Made by a program: the position numbers and the translations under genes. Under the pieces are notes generated by a model. That model was given only the letters and a program-made list of their open reading frames with translations. It ran no database searches and was not told where the DNA came from. A DNA stretch of 64,000 bases from Marinobacter sp. DY40_1A1 (GTDB lineage Bacteria > Pseudomonadota > Gammaproteobacteria > Pseudomonadales > Oleiphilaceae): assembly GCF_016597815.1 (NCBI RefSeq), contig NZ_VCHA01000003.1, positions 248,001 to 312,000 on the forward strand, in the 5' to 3' direction. Numbering within the stretch: the stretch's first letter is position 1; every line of letters begins with the position of its first letter. Below, piece after piece: positions 9,310 to 17,864 of this stretch.

Positions 9310-9425
9310 CGCCCTTCTCCTTCTGTGAAATTTGGGGGCATCAACCGCAAAAATCTGCGATGCTTTATACTCAAAGCATAGTGTGCCCGGCCCATCCGGG
9401 CCAACTCTCAGGATACGGGCTACTC

Positions 9426-10502
9426 ATGTTCTGGATTATCGCCACTGTCGTTCTGTTTATTGTTGCACTGACCTTTCTTCTTTTCCGCATAGAGGACCTT
9501 TCCCACCTGGACAAGGAAACCTATTCAGTAAGGGCAACAAGCCCCAGTGCAGAGAACCAGAATGTTTTGGAGCGATTGAAGGAGATGCGCAGAGCTGGTA
9601 TCGGGCTTCGCGGCAAAGCAAGACTCATGGCACTTCGTAAACATCTGGACAGCCTGAGTGATGGCCTTGAACTTACATCAGAATTTCGGCGATGCGATAA
9701 CCCTCGCGGCGAATGGGTGATCGCGCCGGGTTGTGATACCCGCAGGCGCATTCTCTACATCCATGGCGGTGCATGGGCAGCCGGGAGCTCCCGAAGCCAC
9801 AGGGCCATTACCAATCGGCTGTCCCACATAGCCAATGCAGCCGTCTTTGCCGTGGATTACCGCCTGATGCCAGAGCATCGTTTTATGGATGGTGTGCGTG
9901 ATTGTCGTGAAGCCTACACCTGGCTGGTCGATAACGGCCCGGAGGGTGCTGGGGAGGCATCATTCATTCTGGTGGCGGGAGACTCTGCGGGTGGCAGCCA
10001 TACACTTGGCCTGCTGGCCTGGATTCGTGACAGCGGCCTGCGCCAGGCAAACGGCGCCGTGGCGTTTTCACCGTCCACAGATCTCACTCTTTCAGCACCG
10101 AGCAACCGTAACAATATCTCTACAGATCCTATGCTGGGGCCTGTTTTTGGCGGTCTGTCGAAGATTCCAAAGCCGGTTATCTGGTGGGCAACACTGGCGG
10201 CTTTCCGTATTTCACCAACCAGTCCTGTTGCATCACCCCTGCTGGGTAATCTTGCTGATTTGCCCCCTATACTGATCCAGGCCAGTACGTCCGAGATGCT
10301 ACTGGACAACGCCCGGCGATACGCCGCCAAAGCAAACGCTGCAGGCTCACAGGTGGAACTGCACACCTGGTCGGACATGGTTCACGTATGGCAGATTTTT
10401 ACACCCGTGCTACCAGAGGCTGAAGAGGCCTTTGCAGACGTAGAGGCCTTTATCAAGAAGATTGAAGCCGTCAACCGCGAATCAGAGATGACTCACACCT
10501 GA
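9426..10502 (+). CDS. Alpha/beta hydrolase, hormone-sensitive lipase type
   Basis: A 358-residue esterase/lipase-like protein. An N-terminal membrane helix (residues 1-20, MFWIIATVVLFIVALTFLLF) anchors a family IV hydrolase domain. The domain has the oxyanion-hole HGG motif (IHGGAWAAG), the nucleophile elbow GDSAGG (Ser in the catalytic triad), and a terminal Asp and His in SxVELHTWSDMVHVW. The frame opens at an ATG at 9360, but the ATG at 9426 puts the hydrophobic anchor at the N-terminus and has an upstream AGGA. Likely substrates are short- to medium-chain esters. Its end overlaps the convergent arfB gene by 10 nt. Confidence 0.8.
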   Translation: MFWIIATVVLFIVALTFLLFRIEDLSHLDKETYSVRATSPSAENQNVLERLKEMRRAGIGLRGKARLMALRKHLDSLSDGLELTSEFRRCDNPRGEWVIAPGCDTRRRILYIHGGAWAAGSSRSHRAITNRLSHIANAAVFAVDYRLMPEHRFMDGVRDCREAYTWLVDNGPEGAGEASFILVAGDSAGGSHTLGLLAWIRDSGLRQANGAVAFSPSTDLTLSAPSNRNNISTDPMLGPVFGGLSKIPKPVIWWATLAAFRISPTSPVASPLLGNLADLPPILIQASTSEMLLDNARRYAAKANAAGSQVELHTWSDMVHVWQIFTPVLPEAEEAFADVEAFIKKIEAVNRESEMTHT

Positions 10503-10906
10503 ACCTTGCCGCGCAGTGCTTTGGTTTTGCCTTTTTGAGTTTTTTTATCCACTCGTTTGCGCTGGGCAGATTTGGATGGCCGGGTAGCACGGCGCACTTT
10601 CTGTACCTTGACTGCCTCCTGAATCAGCTCTTTCAGGCGCTCAAGCGCATCTTCCTTATTCAGCTCCAGTGTACGAAACGACTGGGCTTTAATAATGATC
10701 ACACCTTCCTTGCTGATGCGCTGGTCCTGCAGCGCCATGAGGCGCTCCTTGTAAAACGGCGGCAGTGCAGAGTTTGGCACATCAAAGCGCAGGTGCACCG
10801 CCGAGGCCACTTTATTTACATTCTGCCCACCGGGACCCTGAGACCGAATCTGGGTAATCTCAATTTCCCATTCAGCAATTTCGACAGCATTTGATAGTTT
10901 CAACAT
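10493..10906 (-). CDS. arfB: Alternative ribosome-rescue factor ArfB
   Basis: A 137-residue peptidyl-tRNA hydrolase that frees stalled, non-stop ribosomes. It has the release-factor GGQ motif in RSQGPGGQNVNKVASAVHLRF (about residues 23-43) and a Lys/Arg-rich C-terminal tail (KSAQRKRVDKKTQKGKTK) that enters the empty mRNA channel. Length and layout match ArfB/YaeJ. The stop codon overlaps the 3' end of the convergent hydrolase gene. Confidence 0.92.
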   Translation of the reverse strand: MLKLSNAVEIAEWEIEITQIRSQGPGGQNVNKVASAVHLRFDVPNSALPPFYKERLMALQDQRISKEGVIIIKAQSFRTLELNKEDALERLKELIQEAVKVQKVRRATRPSKSAQRKRVDKKTQKGKTKALRGKVQV

Positions 10907-10999
10907 GCCGCAAGGATACCAAATCGTGCAAACCGTAACCTGACATAACTGCAGTTCGGTAATAAAGTAGGTTCAAAGAACGATTGCTCAGGTATTTGT

Positions 11000-11500
11000 A
11001 TGTCTCAGGTTTTCAGGTTTGGCTTTATTATTTTTCTTTCCTCCCTGTTTCTCGGTGGTTGCGCCAGCAACCAGGCTCTGCAATCCGGCAATGCTTCAGC
11101 ACAATACTCATCACCCGAGTTCATACCGGGTAATGCGAAAGCTGAAAAGCTGTGGCAAGCCTTCGAACGCTACCAGGGAGCGCCGTATCAATACGGCGGC
11201 ACCACTGCGCAAGGGTTCGACTGTTCAGGTTTTATAACAACGGCCTATCGTGAGAGTTTGGGGCAAACCCTGCCGCGCACAACCTCGAAAATGCTGAGCT
11301 ATGGCGATGTCGTTCATCCGGGAGACGTTGAACCTGGTGATATCGTGTTCTTCAGAATCGCGGGGAAAGACCAGCACGCTGGCATTTATATGGGCGATAA
11401 CCGCTTCATCCATGCATCAACGTCGTCCGGCGTCATCATGTCGAATCTGAATGGGTATTACTGGAAAGATCGCTTCTCAGGCGCTCGGCGGTTTGACTAG
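11000..11500 (+). CDS. NlpC/P60 (C40) peptidase lipoprotein
   Basis: A 166-residue cell-wall peptidase. The signal peptide ends in a lipobox (LGGC, Cys at about 22), so it should be outer- or inner-membrane lipidated. The NlpC/P60 domain shows the catalytic Cys in FDCSGFI (about residue 76) and His in QHAGIYMGDNRFIHAS (about 127). The family cleaves peptide stems of peptidoglycan. It resembles Spr/MepS-like short enzymes. It is a single gene on the plus strand, convergent with argO. Confidence 0.9.
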   Translation: MSQVFRFGFIIFLSSLFLGGCASNQALQSGNASAQYSSPEFIPGNAKAEKLWQAFERYQGAPYQYGGTTAQGFDCSGFITTAYRESLGQTLPRTTSKMLSYGDVVHPGDVEPGDIVFFRIAGKDQHAGIYMGDNRFIHASTSSGVIMSNLNGYYWKDRFSGARRFD

Positions 11501-11510
11501 GACTTCCTGA

Positions 11511-12125
11511 TTATGGCTCCAGGCTGCCATTGAGAGCCAGTTGAAGAGCAATGGCAGCCATCATCACACCAATAACGCCATCAATAACTCGCCAAACCAG
11601 TGGGCGAGACAGGACAGGCGCCATTGCTGACCCACCCCAAGCCAACAAGCCGAACCAAAGAACAGACGCACTGCTGGCGCCCGCTAAAAAAGCGGCTGCG
11701 CTTGGCTGCTGGGCACCCACTGCGGGCACTAACAGTAAAGTATCAAGATATACATGAGGGTTAAGCAGGGTAACCGCCAGGGTGGTGAGCAACACGCCTT
11801 TCACACTTCGGCGCGAAACCTCTCTGGCCTCAAGCGTTGCCCTGCCCCGACTGGCGCGAACAAAGGCTTGTACCGCAAGCCAGCCAAGAAAAACCACGCC
11901 AAACCAGCGCAGAACCTCCAGCGCCTGAGGCATGGCCATTAAGGCAGCACTAACTCCGAACATACCAAGGGTGAAAAGGGTGATATCTGCGGTCATGCAC
12001 ACACCGGCCGCCCACCAGTGGTGCTCTCGCCGGATAGCCTGACTTAGCACATAGGCATTCTGTGCACCGATCGCAACAATAAGCCCGCCACCGACTATTA
12101 AGCCCGTAAAATAACTTTCAACCAC
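11511..12125 (-). CDS. argO: LysE/ArgO-family amino acid exporter
   Basis: A 204-residue inner-membrane protein with about six helices. The family start GLxVGGGLIVAIGAQNAYVLSQ is present, with the conserved NPHVYLDTLLL in the middle. The start is GTG (or the next codon, GTT), with GGAG about 9 nt upstream. It is divergent from the ArgP-type regulator 89 bp away. In E. coli ArgP activates argO for arginine export, and the same arrangement here supports an arginine or lysine exporter. Confidence 0.88.
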   Translation of the reverse strand: MVESYFTGLIVGGGLIVAIGAQNAYVLSQAIRREHHWWAAGVCMTADITLFTLGMFGVSAALMAMPQALEVLRWFGVVFLGWLAVQAFVRASRGRATLEAREVSRRSVKGVLLTTLAVTLLNPHVYLDTLLLVPAVGAQQPSAAAFLAGASSASVLWFGLLAWGGSAMAPVLSRPLVWRVIDGVIGVMMAAIALQLALNGSLEP

Positions 12126-12214
12126 AGGTTTTCACTCCAAATTTTATGCCGCAAGAATAGCCGCTTCTCCGTATACTTGAAATTCATATTCATAATGCTG
12201 CATTAATTTCTCTT

Positions 12215-13081
12215 ATGATCGATTACAAATTACTGGAAGCCCTCGCAACGGTTATCGAAACAGGCGGTTTTGAACGGGCAGGTGTCGTGCTTGGCCTGAG
12301 CCAGTCCGCTATTTCACAGCGCATCCGAACTCTGGAGATCCGGATCGGACAACCGGTTCTATTACGCAGCCCTGTTCCAAGAGCCACGCCTGCCGGGCAG
12401 CGGCTGCTAAATCACGTTCAGCAGGTTCAACTACTTGAAAGGGATCTGGCAAAATCCCTTCCATCGCTTCCCGAACCGACAGCTCGATTACGCATCGCCC
12501 TGAATGCTGACAGCCTCGCAACCTGGTGGGCCAGCGCCATCGGCGAATTCTGTCGGGACGAAGCATTGTTGCTGGATATGGTCATTGAAGATCAGGACAT
12601 AGCACTGCGCCGCATGCGTGAAGGTGATGTGGTCGCATGCCTGTGCAGCAATTCACAACCCGTACCCGGGGCTCGCTGCGTTCCGCTTGGCAAAATGTCC
12701 TATCTGCCTCTGGCAACACCTTCATATAAAGCACAGCATTTCAGTCAGGGCTTTAATGAGCAGAGCCTTCAATCAGCACCGGCAATTGTATTCGGGCCAA
12801 ACGATCAGCTACAGCATCGGTTTTTGGCTCAGAGTGGCTACCATGGCGCCTTCCCCTATCATTTATGCCCGTCTTCAGAAGGTTTTGTGAAACTGGCTCT
12901 GGCAGGCATGGGTTACGGCATGATTCCGGAGATTCAGGCAAAGCCTGACATCGAGGCAGGGCGCCTTATCAGTATTGCTCCCGGTCAATCACTGGAAGTA
13001 ACCTTGTACTGGCACTTCTGGCGTCATAGCGGGGGTGTTATCGAGCGGCTGACGGCAGCATTGAAAGCGGCACGCTCTTAA
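12215..13081 (+). CDS. argP: LysR-family regulator ArgP
   Basis: A 288-residue LysR regulator. The N-terminal winged helix (about residues 2-60) has GGFERAGVVLGLSQSAISQRIRTLE, closely matching ArgP/IciA. The effector-binding domain follows. The gene is divergent from argO, the classic ArgP target, and the shared 89-bp gap should hold the operator. Its last bases overlap the stop of the convergent CPBP protease gene by 4 nt. Confidence 0.9.
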   Translation: MIDYKLLEALATVIETGGFERAGVVLGLSQSAISQRIRTLEIRIGQPVLLRSPVPRATPAGQRLLNHVQQVQLLERDLAKSLPSLPEPTARLRIALNADSLATWWASAIGEFCRDEALLLDMVIEDQDIALRRMREGDVVACLCSNSQPVPGARCVPLGKMSYLPLATPSYKAQHFSQGFNEQSLQSAPAIVFGPNDQLQHRFLAQSGYHGAFPYHLCPSSEGFVKLALAGMGYGMIPEIQAKPDIEAGRLISIAPGQSLEVTLYWHFWRHSGGVIERLTAALKAARS

Positions 13082-13674
13082 TCTCTCGAGTGCAGGCTTA
13101 TGCCAAACCACTCAGGAAACCGAAGCAGACAGAACAGCGCTACCATGTCGTAAACGCCGTGCCAGATCATAACCAAAAGGATGCTGTCCGTCATCGCATA
13201 AGCCAGGCCCAAAACCAGCCCAAGGACGGTAGCCACAATAAAGTAAGTGAAGGATATGTAGTGGACCAGGCCAAAGAGTACTGACGCTATCAGCACGGCA
13301 GGTATAGCGCCTGCGCTTGTGGCGAGCCAGCCTTGCAAGGCTCCCCTGAACAAGAGTTCCTCCCCCACCCCGGCAAACACCGAAAGCAGAAACAGAACGA
13401 ACCATGAATACCCTGACGCAAACCGGTGCAAGCCGTGCATTTGGCGTTCGAAATTGCCCGGGAACAGACCTGGAATCTGACTGACCAGCAACAATGCGCC
13501 GTAGGTGCAAAGCGCACCCAGTACTCCATAAAATACGCTTGGCAGAATCCCGGTACCAAACGTCTGAATCGGGATATCGGCGACCAGAATCACCAACAAC
13601 CCAGCAACCCCTATCCCACCCTGAAACATCAGGGCGGAAACAGGAGAAACTTTCGCGCGATTGTGTTTCGTCAC
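13078..13674 (-). CDS. CPBP-family intramembrane metalloprotease
   Basis: A 198-residue polytopic membrane protein of the CAAX-protease/bacteriocin-processing (ABI) family. The diagnostic motifs are all visible: EELLFRG (metal-binding Glu pair), HYISF (His in the next helix) and WHGVYD (second His helix). A GTG start lies just after the stop of the upstream crotonase gene, suggesting translational coupling. The substrate is unknown. Confidence 0.85.
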   Translation of the reverse strand: MTKHNRAKVSPVSALMFQGGIGVAGLLVILVADIPIQTFGTGILPSVFYGVLGALCTYGALLLVSQIPGLFPGNFERQMHGLHRFASGYSWFVLFLLSVFAGVGEELLFRGALQGWLATSAGAIPAVLIASVLFGLVHYISFTYFIVATVLGLVLGLAYAMTDSILLVMIWHGVYDMVALFCLLRFPEWFGISLHSRD

Positions 13675-13680
13675 CGCCGA

Positions 13681-14535
13681 TTACTTTTCAAAAAGCCCCT
13701 TCACCGGGAACAGGTCATCGTATTGTGGCGCCTGCTTCTGGGCCTTAGCCTGGAAGGTTTTCATCATATCGGTGGGTCTGAACATTCCTGCCTGCCAGGT
13801 TGCCATGTACTTCAGGCTATCAGCGACCGTATGGTCACGGCTGTAGTTCAGCATTTCTTTACAGCCGGTAACCGCCAGCGGTGAATTAGCCGCAATTTGA
13901 GAAGCAATATCCATAACGCCTGCAATCAGTGCGTCCTGATCAGTGAAAACAGCATTCACAAACCCCAGCCCTTTGGCTTCCTGCGCGGTAAACTTGCGAC
14001 CGGTGTAGGCCAGTTCACGCACAACGCCTTCCGGCATCAATTTGGGCAACCGCTGCAGAGTGCCCACATCGGCGGTCATCCCCAGTTCGGTTTCCTTGAT
14101 AGTGAAATATGCATCTTCCGTGCAGTAACGGCTATCTGCCGCACATACCAAATCCAGAGCACCACCAATACAGCCTCCATGAATAGCGGCAAGCACTGGT
14201 AAACGAACATTTTCCAGCGACGTGAGAGTATCCTGAAGCTGCATAACAACCCGGCGCAGATTCTCTGCCATTCGGCCAGGATCACCGCTCATAGGCACTG
14301 CCTTGGAGTCTGTAAAAACACCAAGATCCATGCCGGCTGAAAAGTGCTTCCCCGTGGACGACACTACAATTACCCGGGCATCAGTGTTCGCTTCGATGTC
14401 CTGCATGCACTTGGGCAGTTCGAGCCAAAAGGCCTTGTTCATGGAGTTCAGTGCTTCGGGGCGACTGAACTGCACATGGGCAATCTTGTTTTCGACACTT
14501 ACAGAAAAACTTTCGTAGGTAGATAGCTCAGACAA
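13681..14535 (-). CDS. Crotonase family, probable delta3,5-delta2,4-dienoyl-CoA isomerase
   Basis: A 284-residue crotonase-fold enzyme. The region HGGCIGGALDLVCAADSRYC followed by KETELGMTADVGTLQRLPKL, with a later YSRDHTVADSLKYMATW, is close to mitochondrial ECH1. The three acidic residues of that isomerase (Asp in GGALD, Glu in KETELG, Asp in TADVG) are all in place. The enzyme would move double bonds during oxidation of unsaturated fatty acids with odd-position bonds. The frame stays open upstream to 14688, but a TTG at 14535 has AAAGGAG 8 nt before it and yields the normal N-terminus. CPBP protease follows, apparently coupled. Confidence 0.8.
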   Translation of the reverse strand: MSELSTYESFSVSVENKIAHVQFSRPEALNSMNKAFWLELPKCMQDIEANTDARVIVVSSTGKHFSAGMDLGVFTDSKAVPMSGDPGRMAENLRRVVMQLQDTLTSLENVRLPVLAAIHGGCIGGALDLVCAADSRYCTEDAYFTIKETELGMTADVGTLQRLPKLMPEGVVRELAYTGRKFTAQEAKGLGFVNAVFTDQDALIAGVMDIASQIAANSPLAVTGCKEMLNYSRDHTVADSLKYMATWQAGMFRPTDMMKTFQAKAQKQAPQYDDLFPVKGLFEK

Positions 14536-14829
14536 GGCGGAAACTCCTTTGTTAATTAATTGATATTTCAAATTGCTGAGGCAAACATACCTCATGTTGC
14601 TGAAAATGTCGGGTTTATGCGTACAAGAAAGTCCTTTGCTTTTCATCGACCAGCAGGTACAGTGGCCCTCGTTGGAAAGATTTAGCAAAGCACTTCATCA
14701 ATATGACGCATTCCAGTAGTTGTACGTCCTGTTTTTGATCACGCCCGTTGTTTGTTTCCGCATACCGCTGACCAGCCATCAAAATGATGATCTGGCGGCA
14801 CTTTAAAAGATTGAAATCAGGATTATATT

Positions 14830-15036
14830 ATGTCTACTGTTACCGGTACTGTTAAGTTTTTCAACGAAGCAAAAGGTTTTGGCTTTATCACTCGTGAAGG
14901 CGGCCCCGACGTATTTGTTCACTACAGCGCTATTCAGGGCGGCGGCTTCAAGACTCTGGCTGAAGGCCAGCAAGTTGACTTCACCGTGACTCAGGGCCAG
15001 AAAGGTCCTCAGGCTGAGAACGTTGTTGCTGTTTAA
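14830..15036 (+). CDS. Cold-shock domain protein (CspA family)
   Basis: A 68-residue single cold-shock domain protein. RNP1 (KGFGFIT) and RNP2 (DVFVHYSAI) are intact, as is the [13 protein letters not shown] start. It binds single-stranded RNA/DNA and melts mRNA structure. A ~140-nt AT-rich leader precedes it, in keeping with the long 5' UTRs of csp genes, and a strong terminator follows the stop. Whether it is cold-induced cannot be read from the sequence. Confidence 0.95.
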   Translation: MSTVTGTVKFFNEAKGFGFITREGGPDVFVHYSAIQGGGFKTLAEGQQVDFTVTQGQKGPQAENVVAV

Positions 15037-15052
15037 TTAACAGTCAGCGTTA

Positions 15053-15080
15053 AAAAAAGGCGGCTTCGGCTGCCTTTTTT
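15053..15080 (+). terminator. Bidirectional intrinsic terminator with UUCG loop
   Basis: A 12-bp stem (A6-GGCGGC paired to GGCTGCC-T6, one G:U pair) is capped by a C(UUCG)G tetraloop and ends in six T, 17 nt after the csp stop codon. The reverse strand also ends in T, so it can serve the convergent diguanylate cyclase gene. Confidence 0.92.
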
Positions 15081-15095
15081 GTTGCCCGATTTTTT

Positions 15096-16169
15096 TTACC
15101 GCTGCAGCTCTCCCTCCTGCTCTACACGATTTCGTCCTCCAGCCTTGCCGCGATATAACGCCCGATCTGCACGGCTTATCACAGATGCCAGATCGTCATT
15201 TGCACAGACCTCGCTCACACCAACGCTGATAGTTACATCAATCGACTCACCTGTAGCCTGCTTCCAGTCATTACTGCGGAGTGCAACTCTGATCCTCTCG
15301 GCACTAGCCAGTGCACTTTCAATTTTGGTATCCGGAAGAATAACCAGAAATTCCTCGCCTCCCCAGCGTGCAGCAATATCCTGGACTCTCAGCTGTGCCG
15401 GGATTAACCGCCCGATTTCAGTCAGAATCGCGTCACCCGTCCCATGGCCAAACTGATCGTTGAATGACTTGAAGTGATCCACATCAAGCAGCATGAATGC
15501 GACAGGGTGCCCCACCCTGCGAAAGCGTGCGATTTCATTTTCAGCCAGGTCGCTTCCATGGCGACGATTTAAAAGCCCAGTTAGCGAATCAACCGTGGCC
15601 AGCCTCTGGAGTTTGCGCTGTGCTGAAACCACCATCCTCATATAAAAGAATGACAGGTAAGCAAACATCGCAAATACAACACTAAGATTGAACAAGTGAA
15701 CGCCGAGCAAAGCGCCTGAAGGTATTGGCTGGAAGGGCTCCATGAACCACATAAGAATATCGAGCCCTATGTAGTAACCCCACAACACGACTATCAAGGA
15801 AATAATAGTACCCGGGCGCACCGAGCTGATACACACGGTAGGGATAAACATTAGCAAATAGTAGTGAAAGCCACTCTCCCATCCGATCATCAGGGTTCCA
15901 AGTGCGGAGTGGATAATGACCTCTGACCAGATAAGCGCAATCGCAAGGCGGTTCTGCCTGCGATTGATCGCATAATACGCAGCCGTATACATAGCCACGC
16001 TGGCAACGTTTATCCACGCCAGGATAGGTGACCCGAGAAAAAGAAACAGGAAGAAAAAAGATATATCGATGGTCGCGGCAAGCTGACATACCCGGCGTGT
16101 AACTCGCCAGAACTTCACCCCTCGCTCACGCCGCGATGCGGACGTGACAGCACCACTGTGGTCAGCCAT
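15096..16169 (-). CDS. Membrane-bound diguanylate cyclase (GGDEF)
   Basis: A 357-residue protein expected to make cyclic di-GMP. The N-terminal half has about five to six hydrophobic segments (about residues 25-180), forming an unassigned membrane sensor module. The C-terminal GGDEF domain (about 195-355) has the active RWGGEEF loop. An RxxD inhibitory site (RVQD) lies five residues before it, so product feedback inhibition is likely. The ATG at 16169 was preferred over an upstream TTG; AGGGA lies about 12 nt before it. Confidence 0.9.
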   Translation of the reverse strand: MADHSGAVTSASRRERGVKFWRVTRRVCQLAATIDISFFFLFLFLGSPILAWINVASVAMYTAAYYAINRRQNRLAIALIWSEVIIHSALGTLMIGWESGFHYYLLMFIPTVCISSVRPGTIISLIVVLWGYYIGLDILMWFMEPFQPIPSGALLGVHLFNLSVVFAMFAYLSFFYMRMVVSAQRKLQRLATVDSLTGLLNRRHGSDLAENEIARFRRVGHPVAFMLLDVDHFKSFNDQFGHGTGDAILTEIGRLIPAQLRVQDIAARWGGEEFLVILPDTKIESALASAERIRVALRSNDWKQATGESIDVTISVGVSEVCANDDLASVISRADRALYRGKAGGRNRVEQEGELQR

Positions 16170-16242
16170 AAACTGCAAAATCCCTAACTATTAAACAATC
16201 TGTCCGGCCCCAGATTTTGCCGTTAAAGCTGCAGCAAGCGCA

Positions 16243-16352
16243 CTCAAAGCTTTGAGCCTGGCTATGACCTTGTAGCCCATGACTTTAGCACATAAATGAA
16301 TCCCCACTCAGTTTTTTGGATGTGCGTCTAAGCAGCCTCTTCAGCAGGCTGC
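16243..16352. repeat. Two small palindromes in the 16.2-16.4 kb gap
   Basis: The gap upstream of the CCGGCS gene holds a 14-bp perfect palindrome (CTCAAAGCTTTGAG, 16243-16256) and a 7-bp stem hairpin (GCAGCCT with AGGCTGC, 16332-16352). Neither has a T-run. They may insulate the diguanylate cyclase promoter from the downstream promoter, or be regulatory. No gene lies here. Confidence 0.35.
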
Positions 16353-16369
16353 CTCCGTAAAAACATGCA

Positions 16370-16398
16370 TTGACACTTTCGCAAACTCGCCATAACAT
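16370..16398 (+). promoter_or_regulatory. Sigma-70-type promoter for the CCGGCS small gene
   Basis: A perfect -35 box TTGACA (16370-16375), a 17-nt spacer and a -10 box TAACAT (16393-16398) lie about 45 bp before the ATG of the small gene at 16443. This is the clearest constitutive-looking promoter in the window. Confidence 0.75.
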
Positions 16399-16442
16399 CC
16401 ATACAAAATGAATCTTATTGTTCACCCAGCAGGAAACATCAA

Positions 16443-16619
16443 ATGACACAACTATTTAAAGAAGTGACCAGCTCAAACGAAGGCGCCAAAGCGAGCGCAG
16501 ATCAACCCACAGACGGTGCCGTTCAACAAACTGCTAACGCAGCCGAAAGCACAGAGAAAAACACAGAAAAGAAAGGCAAGCACGGGGATCCGGGCGTTTG
16601 CTGCGGTGGCTGCTCGTAA
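16443..16619 (+). CDS. CCGSCS-motif small protein
   Basis: A 58-residue protein: a polar, Ala/Glu/Thr/Lys-rich, probably disordered body followed by the C-terminal tail HGDPGVCCGGCS. The tail matches the family named for its CCGSCS end, with Gly in place of the first Ser, and no other Cys is present. The family's role is not established. The clustered Cys suggest metal binding or lipid/thiol modification, which is inference. AGGA sits about 9 nt before the ATG and a consensus promoter lies upstream, so this is a real, independently expressed gene. The next gene downstream is a convergent PCuAC copper chaperone. Confidence 0.75.
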   Translation: MTQLFKEVTSSNEGAKASADQPTDGAVQQTANAAESTEKNTEKKGKHGDPGVCCGGCS

Positions 16620-16642
16620 GCGCGCAGCAAATAGAATTGGCA

Positions 16643-16689
16643 CCGGTGGCGCTTCTACTGCATCTGCTATTTGCAGGAAACGCCACCGG
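16643..16689. repeat. Inverted repeat between the CCGGCS and PCuAC genes
   Basis: Nine-base arms (CCGGTGGCG and its complement) enclose a 29-nt loop that itself holds a CTGCA/TGCAG stem. It lies between two convergent genes and probably acts as a termination structure, though no T-run is evident. Confidence 0.45.
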
Positions 16690-16708
16690 GGTTCTCACGG
16701 GAAAAGGC

Positions 16709-17218
16709 TCAATGCTCCATTCCGTGCCCTGAATGATCCATTTCCACCTCTTTAGTGTCAGCGTCGAGCGACTGCACACTTAGCTCTACATTAACTGCTT
16801 CTGCGCCTTCAAATTCCAGCGTCAGAGGAATGCTCTCCCCTTCCTTGATAGGCTCCGCCAGCTTTTCCAGCATCAGGTGATAGCTGAGGGGCTTGAGTTC
16901 TACTACACCACCTGCTGAGATGGCCAGCCCCCCCTTAACCGACTGCATACGCATAACACCATCCACCATGACTGTTTCATGAATTGAAACATGTTCAGCT
17001 TTGGGTGTAGTTGCACCAACCAAGGTCACAGTCTTATCACTGTGATTTTTAATAACCAGATAACCCACACCCATAGGCGTGCCCGGCGGCGTTGGCCGGC
17101 TCCATGGATGTCCTATTTCAATATCTCCCACAGAATATTCATGGGCCATGGCAACACTGGCAAAAACCGAGGTAAGAGATGCGCTAATGGCAAACAGCAA
17201 AATGTTTAGTTTTTTCAT
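16709..17218 (-). CDS. Periplasmic copper chaperone PCu(A)C
   Basis: A 169-residue exported protein with a signal peptide (residues 1-26, ...VAMA). The PCuAC domain shows the Cu(I) ligand pattern H(V)SIHETxM...MRM, followed by a HLM triplet about 40 residues later. A Met/His-rich tail (MDHSGHGMEH) may add metal sites. The family delivers copper to the CuA centre of cytochrome oxidase. The frame is open upstream to 17314, but the ATG at 17218 places the signal peptide correctly. No oxidase genes are in the window. Confidence 0.88.
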   Translation of the reverse strand: MKKLNILLFAISASLTSVFASVAMAHEYSVGDIEIGHPWSRPTPPGTPMGVGYLVIKNHSDKTVTLVGATTPKAEHVSIHETVMVDGVMRMQSVKGGLAISAGGVVELKPLSYHLMLEKLAEPIKEGESIPLTLEFEGAEAVNVELSVQSLDADTKEVEMDHSGHGMEH

Positions 17219-17369
17219 GAACTCTCGCGTCGCTACTATTGATCTGGAAATGACTAATGTCAGAAGTGAAGATGACAATGTCCACAGTGTTGCTTTCAGC
17301 TCAACCCGACGCAAGAATTAAGGTGCGTCGAATGGTCGCAGCGAGCGAGATTAAACCCGGCTTCAGGTA

Positions 17370-17708
17370 TCAAGCTTTCTTGACAAACTCGGATTTCAGC
17401 TTCATGGCGCCAATACCATCAATTTTACAATCGATATCGTGATCCCCTTCAACAAGACGAATACTCTTCACCTTGGTGCCCACTTTTACGACTGAGCTGG
17501 ACCCCTTAACCTTCAGATCCTTGATGACGGTCACCGCGTCACCATCCTGAAGTTCATTACCGTGAGCATCACGTACTACTTTACCTTCTGCTGCAGCTGC
17601 CGATTCGGCCTCTGTCCACTCATGGGCGCACTCAGGGCACACGAACTGAATGCCATCTTCATAGGTGTATTCAGAAGCACACTGGGGGCAAGGAGGAAGT
17701 TGAGACAT
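17370..17708 (-). CDS. yjdM: YjdM/PhnA-type zinc-ribbon protein
   Basis: A 112-residue cytosolic protein of the YjdM (formerly PhnA) family. An N-terminal zinc ribbon (CPQC...CPEC, about residues 7-28) is followed by the family block [25 protein letters not shown] and a C-terminal small beta barrel. It was once linked to alkylphosphonate use, but its real role is unclear. AGGAAA precedes the ATG. Confidence 0.9.
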   Translation of the reverse strand: MSQLPPCPQCASEYTYEDGIQFVCPECAHEWTEAESAAAAEGKVVRDAHGNELQDGDAVTVIKDLKVKGSSSVVKVGTKVKSIRLVEGDHDIDCKIDGIGAMKLKSEFVKKA

Positions 17709-17864
17709 TGGATTTTCCTGTTAGTTGAATTTACGGGGATTATACCACCTGGAACATTTCTGTTCTGGCGGTGTAAATTGGCGCCCACTTCCACACCTGT
17801 TGCCACAACAGGTAAACTCCTCTTCATCATTCAACCGCTAAAAAACCGCTTAAAGGAATACGCC

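Noticed and set aside
10493-10502. Frameshift or error at the overlap of the hydrolase and arfB genes
   Set aside because: Both frames are intact with normal C-termini; a short tail-to-tail overlap is ordinary in dense genomes.
14536-14688. 51-residue N-terminal extension of the crotonase
   Set aside because: Atypical sequence; a TTG at 14535 with AAAGGAG gives the normal family start.
17562-17864. N-terminal 101-residue extension of the YaiI protein
   Set aside because: The extension is unlike the family, overlaps the divergent yjdM gene, and the ATG at 17865 has a good ribosome site.
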